Part shown: positions 29,056 to 34,764 of the stretch, in pieces | How positions within the stretch are numbered: the stretch's first letter is position 1 | Layout of the letters: each line of letters begins with the position of its first letter | From: Yoonia sp. | GTDB taxonomy: Bacteria; Pseudomonadota; Alphaproteobacteria; Rhodobacterales; Rhodobacteraceae | Direction: 5' to 3' | Assembly (NCBI GenBank): GCA_029250945.1 | Contig: JAQXEG010000037.1 | Location: 1 to 34,764, forward strand | DNA: 34,764 nt | The notes under the pieces: generated by a model | Told to the model about the DNA's origin: nothing | The model's database searches: none | What the model saw: the letters and a program-made list of their open reading frames with translations, nothing else | Translations under genes and position numbers: made by a program

Positions 29056-29096
29056 GCGTCAGGGTTGGCCCGCCCGTGCGGGCATGTCAAGCGGAC

Positions 29097-30308
29097 TTAG
29101 CCGGTGTGGAACAGCGTTTGGAACATGCGCGGGTCGATCGAGGCGGCAGCGAACGTCGCGCCTTCTGTCAGGATCGACACGGCATCATGGCTGTGCAAGC
29201 TTTCTTGGTGGCTCGCGACAATGCGGAAATCACCCACGCGCGGGTCCTTGAGCAGTTGTTCACAGAACAAACGCGCCGCATCCTCGACAAAGATCGGGTT
29301 GGCCGCGTTCAATTCGGCAAATGCCTGTTCATCCTCGCGTTTGACCATAACTTGCGTTTCGGTCGGGACCGCATCGCGGGCCATGTCGATCACATCCTCG
29401 AACCACAGGATCGGCTGGTCGTCTTCGACCAACAGCGACATGCGCGCAACGGACCGCTGGCTGTGTGGCGTGGCCAATTGCCCACGGAATTGGCGGGCGT
29501 GTTCGGACAGTTCCAGCGAACAAGGGCATGTGCTGGAATAAACGTAATCCAGATGCACAATCTTGCGCCGCACACCGGCCGTTTCAATCAGTTCCAGCGC
29601 GATGTCGTAATACTGATACCCCGACAAGCCCGACCGCAGACTTTCAACCTTCATCGGAAATGAGAACCGCATCTGGATGCGCGCGTCAAAGCTATCGAGA
29701 TCGGTTTTATAGGCGTCCAGCGCCCGTTCGACCACCTCAAAACTAAACGTCTCTTCGGCGTGCTTGTAGAACGTGCGCATAATCCGGGACATGTTGATGC
29801 CCTTTTTCTCAGCCTCGAGGCTGACAGAGCCTGTCACGGATGTCTCAAGCTGTAGATCGCCCCCGCCACGGGTCTGGAACCGGATGGGTAGGCGGAAATT
29901 GCTGATGCCAACGTGCTGGATTTGCTGTTTGGCGCCACGGATCAGGCTGCTGGGGCCGTTTTGCAGGTCCGGCATGGATGCCTTATAGGCGGCATCCACC
30001 TCAAACGCGTCAGGGTAGGCGCGGGCAAGTGCGGGATAATTGCTCACCTCTTGGCCGGGGATCAGCCGGCTGACCAGCGGGTCCAGCGTCGATACTTCTG
30101 CGGGTGTCACATCAACGGCCCAACGGCGCAGCAGGGCCAAGGCGGCCTCCGCCTCAGCGCGGGTTGGTGCACGGTCTAGGTCTGCATCATGGTAATTCAT
30201 TTGGTCGCCCCCCATGGGTGCATCTGTCCCACTGTTATGGGGATGCTGATCAACATTGCCATTATTTTCGTAATAGATACGTGACAACTCGGCCCTTGGA
30301 TCAGTCAT
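29097..30308 (-). CDS. folE2: GTP cyclohydrolase FolE2
   Basis: 403 residues from the ATG at 30308. FolE2 (type IB, metal-flexible) turns GTP into dihydroneopterin triphosphate, the first step of folate synthesis. Visible are the VGISNFRLPI beginning of the fold, VSLEAEKKGINMSRIMRTFY, the catalytic cysteine in SSTCPCSLEL, and the late ASHQESLHSHDAVS with conserved histidines. The ATG at 30308 has a strong AAGGGAGA 7 nt upstream. The more family-like start (MNYHDADLDRAPTRAEAEA) is the ATG at 30200, with a G-rich run upstream. The extra 36 residues (MTDPRAELSRIYYENNG to GGDQ) are polar. FolB and FolP, later steps, lie at 16542-18463. Confidence 0.92.
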   Translation of the reverse strand: MTDPRAELSRIYYENNGNVDQHPHNSGTDAPMGGDQMNYHDADLDRAPTRAEAEAALALLRRWAVDVTPAEVSTLDPLVSRLIPGQEVSNYPALARAYPDAFEVDAAYKASMPDLQNGPSSLIRGAKQQIQHVGISNFRLPIRFQTRGGGDLQLETSVTGSVSLEAEKKGINMSRIMRTFYKHAEETFSFEVVERALDAYKTDLDSFDARIQMRFSFPMKVESLRSGLSGYQYYDIALELIETAGVRRKIVHLDYVYSSTCPCSLELSEHARQFRGQLATPHSQRSVARMSLLVEDDQPILWFEDVIDMARDAVPTETQVMVKREDEQAFAELNAANPIFVEDAARLFCEQLLKDPRVGDFRIVASHQESLHSHDAVSILTEGATFAAASIDPRMFQTLFHTG

Positions 30309-30392
30309 GTGCAATCTCCCTTATGGGGGCTTATAGCAGGGGAATGGGGACGTGTTGCGGTGAAAAACGCCGCTTTCACATCCCAATCCGCA

Positions 30393-31571
30393 TCAGATTG
30401 CATTCAGCGCGGTGTGCAAATCTGCAATTAGATCAACCGGATCCTCCAGCCCTACGGACAAGCGTACGAGACCCATAGAAATGCCCAGCATATCCTTTTG
30501 ATCCTGCGGCAAACGCTGGTGCGTGGTGGTGGCCGGATGGGTCACGATCGACTTTGCGTCCGCAAAGTTGTTGGAAATCGTGAACAATTCCAACGCGTTG
30601 AGGAACTTGAAACACGCCTCACGCCCGCCATCAACCTCAAACGCAAGGACGGTGCCACCCGTCTCGGCCTGCGACAACGCAAGTGCGTGTTGCGGGTGGT
30701 CGCTGTGGGTCGGATAGCGCACAGATGTCAGCTTGGGGTGGCCCGACAACGCTTGGGCAACTTGTAGTGCTGCGGCCGCTTGGGCGCGGACACGCAGGTC
30801 GATGGTTTCCAGCGATTTCAAATGGGTCCAAGCGGTAAACGGGTTCATCGCGCCGCCGGTATGTTTGACATAGGTTTCAATCGGACCGCGGATCAGGTCA
30901 CGCGACGCAAGGATCGCACCACCCAGCATCCGCCCCTGCCCGTCCACATGTTTGGTCGTCGACACAATCGCGATATCCGCACCGCATTCAGCGGCATAGG
31001 AATAGATCGGCGTCGCCATCGCATCATCCGCCAGCACAAGCGCGCCAACCGCATGGGCGGCCCTCACGATGTGGCGGATATCCACAACCTCAAGCGTCGG
31101 GTTGGAAATGCTTTCAAAGAACACCAACCGCGTATCGGGGCGAATGGCGGCATCCCAAGCGGCGTTGTCGCGCCCGTCCACAAGGGTGATTTCCACGCCA
31201 AAGCGGGCCAAGATATCCTCAAGCACATACAGGCAGGACCCGAACAATGCGCGCGACGACACGATATGATCGCCCGCTTTGACCAAGGCCATCAACGCCC
31301 CGCTGACCGCAGACATGCCCGAATTGCAGGCAAAGCAATCCTCGTATCCCAGCATATCGGCCATCCGGTCCTCAAACATGCGCACGGTCGGGTTGCCGTA
31401 ACGGGCATAGATAAATTCATCCTCGCCCGATTTGATGAACCGCTGCTCTGCGGCCTCGGCGCTGTCATAGACAAACCCTTGGGTCAGATAGACGGCCTCG
31501 GACACTTCGCCATATTGGCTGCGACGGGTGCCTGTGTGGACGGCGCGGGTGCGTTTGCTCCAGTTAGTCAT
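30393..31571 (-). CDS. metZ: O-succinylhomoserine sulfhydrylase MetZ
   Basis: 392 residues, PLP enzyme of the Cys/Met metabolism family. MetZ uses sulfide and an O-acylhomoserine to make homocysteine in methionine synthesis. Landmarks are YLTQGFVYDSAEAAEQRF, YARYGNPTVRMFE, SGMSAVSGALMAL, FFESISNPTLEVVDI, the PLP lysine in STTKHVDGQGRMLGG, and THPATTTHQRLP near the end. SIGVEDPIDLI-like VGLEDPVDLIADL closes it. The ATG at 31571 has an AAAGAAG site upstream. A SAM-II-like riboswitch and an intrinsic terminator precede it, so excess S-adenosylmethionine should shut it off. Confidence 0.96.
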   Translation of the reverse strand: MTNWSKRTRAVHTGTRRSQYGEVSEAVYLTQGFVYDSAEAAEQRFIKSGEDEFIYARYGNPTVRMFEDRMADMLGYEDCFACNSGMSAVSGALMALVKAGDHIVSSRALFGSCLYVLEDILARFGVEITLVDGRDNAAWDAAIRPDTRLVFFESISNPTLEVVDIRHIVRAAHAVGALVLADDAMATPIYSYAAECGADIAIVSTTKHVDGQGRMLGGAILASRDLIRGPIETYVKHTGGAMNPFTAWTHLKSLETIDLRVRAQAAAALQVAQALSGHPKLTSVRYPTHSDHPQHALALSQAETGGTVLAFEVDGGREACFKFLNALELFTISNNFADAKSIVTHPATTTHQRLPQDQKDMLGISMGLVRLSVGLEDPVDLIADLHTALNAI

Positions 31572-31599
31572 GTTCTTCTTTCTGTGGCGGATCGCCAAT

Positions 31600-31632
31600 A
31601 AAAAACCCCGATACTGGGCAAAGGTATCAGGG
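31600..31632 (-). terminator. Intrinsic terminator in the metZ leader
   Basis: On the minus strand CCCTGATAC (31624-31632) pairs with GTATCGGGG (31606-31614) through 9 bp with one G-U, loop CTTTGCCCA, followed directly by six T (31600-31605). It lies between the SAM-II-like aptamer and the metZ start, so it would act as the switch or as attenuation. Confidence 0.9.
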
Positions 31633-31647
31633 CGCAAATGCCTGTCA

Positions 31648-31702
31648 CCCCTTTTAGCGGCACATTTAACGTGGACCGCAATCCGGTAACAAATCGCTAC
31701 GC
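31648..31702 (-). ncRNA. SAM-II-like riboswitch upstream of metZ
   Basis: The minus strand carries, in order, CGTAGCGATTTG, TTACCGGATTGC, GGTCCACGTTAAA and CGCTAAAAGGGG. These match the conserved blocks of the SAM-II (SAM_alpha) aptamer as I recall it: GUGAUUUG, CCGG-UUGC, CCACGUUAAA and CGCUAAA-GGG. The P1 pairing CGTAG/CCACG has one A-C mismatch. The aptamer begins right after the predicted transcription start. SAM-II occurs mainly in alphaproteobacteria before methionine genes, which fits metZ. Confidence 0.88.
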
Positions 31703-31706
31703 TCAG

Positions 31707-31735
31707 GTATTAGCCCCGCCGCGGTGCAGCGTCAA
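31707..31735 (-). promoter_or_regulatory. Predicted promoter of metZ
   Basis: On the minus strand TTGACG (31730-31735) and TAATAC (31707-31712) are separated by 17 bp. Transcription would start near 31700, at the 5' edge of the riboswitch. The fit to both -35 spacing and aptamer start makes this credible. Confidence 0.6.
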
Positions 31736-31802
31736 GAATGGGCGTAAGAGAACCTTAAATCTATCGTGCGATACGCGGTGCAACCACAACAGAGGGTTTG
31801 CC

Positions 31803-32126
31803 ATGCAATATCGTCCGTTTCGTCATCCGACCGAATACCCCGCCTCGCTTGATAGCCCGATAAGCGGGATGAAAATCTCTGTCCTTGATGTGAATGAAAC
31901 CGGCGCAATGCTGCGCACGGATAGCCCGCTGACGACAGGTACGAAAATCGCGTTCTCGTTTATGCACTACACCGCCGCAGGGACGGTGATGTGGGCGTCC
32001 GGTCAGCATTGCGGCAACGCGTTCAGCCCCAACATCTCTTTGGCGGAGGCCAGCGTGCTGCGCTATGAAAGGACCCATAACACCGGGCGCGTGCATCACA
32101 TGGCCGGTATTTCAGAAATGTATTAG
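31803..32126 (+). CDS. PilZ-like domain protein
   Basis: 107 residues, a single PilZ-type beta-barrel without membrane segments. The N-terminus YRPFRHPTEYPASL carries the RxxxR-type arginines, and LDVNETGAMLRTD stands for the D/NxSxxG motif, with N in place of S. The second half (GTKIAFSFMHY, AAGTVMWASGQHCGNAFSPNI) fits the barrel. PilZ domains bind cyclic-di-GMP, but the altered second motif makes binding uncertain. The ATG at 31803 has GAGGG 6 nt upstream. It is divergent from metZ, and its end overlaps convergent ispZ by 4 bp. Confidence 0.82.
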   Translation: MQYRPFRHPTEYPASLDSPISGMKISVLDVNETGAMLRTDSPLTTGTKIAFSFMHYTAAGTVMWASGQHCGNAFSPNISLAEASVLRYERTHNTGRVHHMAGISEMY

Positions 32127-32725
32127 GGCTGGTCAGGCTCAATCAGATATTTCTGCAACGCGACAATCTGCACCCAAAGGAAAACGAACAACACAGCGGG
32201 AAATGCAAAGGTTTCCAGCTTGACCCAAAGGTCGGTGGACTGTGTGCGCCAGATAATTTCATTGGCCACAGCCAACGCGCCGAACATCACAGTCAAACGG
32301 CGGGTTAGGATCATCCAGCCTTCAGTTTGCATTGGCAGAAAATCCTCCATGATATAGCGCAAATAGCTGCGCCCGCGCAGCAGCCCGATACCAAGGATGA
32401 CAGCGAAACAGCCGTAAACGATGCTGGTCTTCATCTTGAAAAACCGCTCGTCATTGAACCACGCGGTCAGCCCGCCAAAGAAAATGACCATGAAGGCGGT
32501 AAACACCTGAATGCGGCTTAACTTGCCCGTCAGCCGCCAAAGAATACCCATCGACACAAGCAAAATCGGCACAAAGACCAACGTGGCCACAATAAATCCG
32601 GTGTATTCCGTGCCTGCAAAGGTGAACACATCATCCTTGATCCGCAAATAGATCAGAAAGAATATCAGCGTTGGCCCCAGTTCGAGCAGTTGTTTCAAAA
32701 CGGGATTGATCTGTTTTTCAGCCAT
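32123..32725 (-). CDS. ispZ: Inner membrane septation protein IspZ (YciB)
   Basis: 200 residues with about five membrane helices. The YciB/IspZ family affects septation and envelope integrity in Shigella and E. coli; the molecular role is unclear. Diagnostic pieces are NPVLKQLLELGPTLIFF, FFGGLTAWFNDERFFKMKTSIVYG, WMILTRRLTVMFGALAVANEIIWR and WVKLETFAFPAVLFVFLW. The ATG at 32725 has AAGGAGA upstream, and the gene starts 11 bp after the EamA transporter gene. It is probably the last gene of an ftsY - EamA - ispZ transcript. Confidence 0.95.
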   Translation of the reverse strand: MAEKQINPVLKQLLELGPTLIFFLIYLRIKDDVFTFAGTEYTGFIVATLVFVPILLVSMGILWRLTGKLSRIQVFTAFMVIFFGGLTAWFNDERFFKMKTSIVYGCFAVILGIGLLRGRSYLRYIMEDFLPMQTEGWMILTRRLTVMFGALAVANEIIWRTQSTDLWVKLETFAFPAVLFVFLWVQIVALQKYLIEPDQP

Positions 32726-32736
32726 CGGTGTCTCCT

Positions 32737-33639
32737 TCATCCGCCCATTTCAACGATCACAGCGCCAAGTGCAACCAGCGTCATCAGAAACAAGCGGCGC
32801 GGGCCTACTTTCTCACCCAAGATGAACCAGCCGATCAGGGCCGCGAACACCGTTGATGTTTCGCGCAAAACCGCCGCCTCGCCAACCTTATCAAGCCGCG
32901 TGGCCATCATCACGCCGCCAAAGCTGACCCAAGCGATAAGCGCGCCCGCAAACCCGCGCCATAGCAGTGGGGCCAGCGCTGGCGGGGCAGCCATACGCCG
33001 ATACCGCCACGCCGCGATGAACGGAAAATCCAGTGCGGTGATGAAAAAGAACCACGCAAGAAAGGTAAACGGATTAAGGCTCGACCGGATACCATAGGCG
33101 TCCCACGTGGTGTAAATCGCCACGGTCACACCGCCCAAAACGGCCCAAAGCAACCCTGTGCGCAAGGCCGTGGGATCAATCGTTTCCTCTGACAAATTGC
33201 GCAGCGCCAACAGCAAAATGCCACCAGACAAACACGCAACGCCCGCCCATTGCAGCGCGCTGAAATGTTCCCCAAAAATGACCGAGGCCGCGATGACCGT
33301 AACCAACGGCCCCGTCCCGCGCACGACCGGATAGACAACCGTGTAGGCCGCCCGTTCATAAGCCATCGCCATCGTGACCTTGTAGAAAAAGTGGATCACA
33401 AAGGCACCAGCCAGCATCATCGCGGTGAACGCATTGGGCCACGGCACCAAGAATAGTGCGACGGGTGCAGAGATCACGGCAAGCCAGCCATCAATCGCCC
33501 CGCGCGTCAGCCACGGATCGTGCCGCCCCTTTTGCAAGGCCCCGAACACCGCGTGGGCCACCGCCGACATCAACGCCATCAAAGTGGCCAGTTGCGCCCC
33601 TTGCGGTGTGCCAGCCAGTCCGACGATCCAGTCACCCAT
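32737..33639 (-). CDS. EamA-family (DMT) transporter
   Basis: 300 residues with about ten membrane helices in two EamA repeats. The second half carries LRETSTVFAALIGWFILGEKVGPRR, a strong family signature. The first repeat includes VVYPVVRGTGPLVTVIAASVIFGE. The substrate is unknown. It lies between ftsY and ispZ on the same strand, an arrangement common in Rhodobacteraceae, as I recall. It shows no clear close similarity to the other EamA gene at 14306 beyond the fold. Confidence 0.92.
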   Translation of the reverse strand: MGDWIVGLAGTPQGAQLATLMALMSAVAHAVFGALQKGRHDPWLTRGAIDGWLAVISAPVALFLVPWPNAFTAMMLAGAFVIHFFYKVTMAMAYERAAYTVVYPVVRGTGPLVTVIAASVIFGEHFSALQWAGVACLSGGILLLALRNLSEETIDPTALRTGLLWAVLGGVTVAIYTTWDAYGIRSSLNPFTFLAWFFFITALDFPFIAAWRYRRMAAPPALAPLLWRGFAGALIAWVSFGGVMMATRLDKVGEAAVLRETSTVFAALIGWFILGEKVGPRRLFLMTLVALGAVIVEMGG

Positions 33640-33651
33640 TGCGGGCGCGGT

Positions 33652-33695
33652 GGGGCTTTGCCCCCGGCCTTGCGGCCTCCCCCAGCATATTTGGG
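33652..33695. repeat. REP-like cluster of short hairpins after ftsY
   Basis: GGGGC-TTT-GCCCC (33652-33664), GGCC-TTGC-GGCC (33666-33677) and a weaker CCCA/TGGG pair (33681-33695) follow each other between ftsY and the EamA gene. The GGCCGCAAGGCC core with G-rich flanks resembles the short extragenic palindromes common in roseobacters. It could attenuate or stabilise the message. Confidence 0.6.
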
Positions 33696-33710
33696 CTCAG
33701 AAGATGCGGA

Positions 33711-34764
<1,054 letters not shown>

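Noticed and set aside
30357-30373. GCGGTG-AAAAA-CGCCGC hairpin between metZ and folE2 as a terminator
   Set aside because: The metZ transcript runs on the minus strand, where no U tract follows the hairpin.
30780-31601. A 273-codon open frame opposite metZ
   Set aside because: Antisense to a clear PLP enzyme and lacking family features; it also crosses the metZ start and leader.

Overview
The window looks like chromosomal DNA of a marine alphaproteobacterium of the Rhodobacteraceae (Roseobacter group). The evidence is gene content and local order: glyQ - small membrane protein - glyS - PPDK-like gene - SleB-type hydrolase; folB-folP-glmM with overlapping stops and starts; ftsY - EamA - ispZ; a free-standing aa3 oxidase subunit I; a SAM-II-type riboswitch before metZ; and one exact CtrA-type box. 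No phage, plasmid, transposase, CRISPR array or rRNA is visible. Most of it is conserved housekeeping DNA.

Layout. 1-2323: tRNA-Leu(GAG), a DUF2306 membrane protein, a divergent membrane-anchored LytTR regulator and lipB. 2344-3961: a broken membrane GGDEF/EAL gene. 4186-8274: ctaD, a DUF2244 protein, a YqeY-like protein and carA. 8337-10212: a broken family-2 glycosyltransferase with a GspE-N-like N-terminus, preceded by a CtrA-type box. 10175-15202: a GntR/FCD regulator, a UbiH-family monooxygenase, two overlapping Lrp/AsnC regulators facing ilvC, and an EamA transporter. 15199-18463 (minus): folB-folP-glmM. 18558-25430 (minus): a SleB-like hydrolase, a PPDK-like protein, glyS, a DUF6446-like protein and glyQ. 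25615-25978: remnant of a secreted SPOR-like protein. 26017-31571 (minus): a TPP-dependent decarboxylase-like enzyme, trkH, folE2 and riboswitch-controlled metZ. 31803-34764: a PilZ-like protein, ispZ, an EamA transporter and the 3' part of ftsY, which runs off the window inside a perfect hexanucleotide repeat.

How the genes work together. FolE2, FolB and FolP supply three steps of folate synthesis from two loci. GlmM feeds cell-wall precursor synthesis, and the SleB-like enzyme remodels the wall. MetZ (methionine), IlvC (branched-chain amino acids) and CarA (arginine/pyrimidines) are biosynthetic, and ilvC lies beside two regulators of the amino-acid-responsive Lrp family. GlyQ and GlyS form the glycyl-tRNA synthetase.

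The main oddity is gene decay. Three accessory genes (GGDEF/EAL, glycosyltransferase, SPOR-like) carry single-base indels in homopolymer runs, and two of them also carry nonsense codons, while the essential genes are intact. Two of the three belong to families tied to cyclic-di-GMP and surface polysaccharide. Other points of interest are a SAM-II-like aptamer followed by a strong intrinsic terminator, a repeated 18-bp palindrome that supplies the stop codons of two convergent genes, a FolB fused to a kinase-fold-like domain, and a PPDK-like protein whose ATP-binding half is degenerate. I did not find a clearly new multi-gene system.
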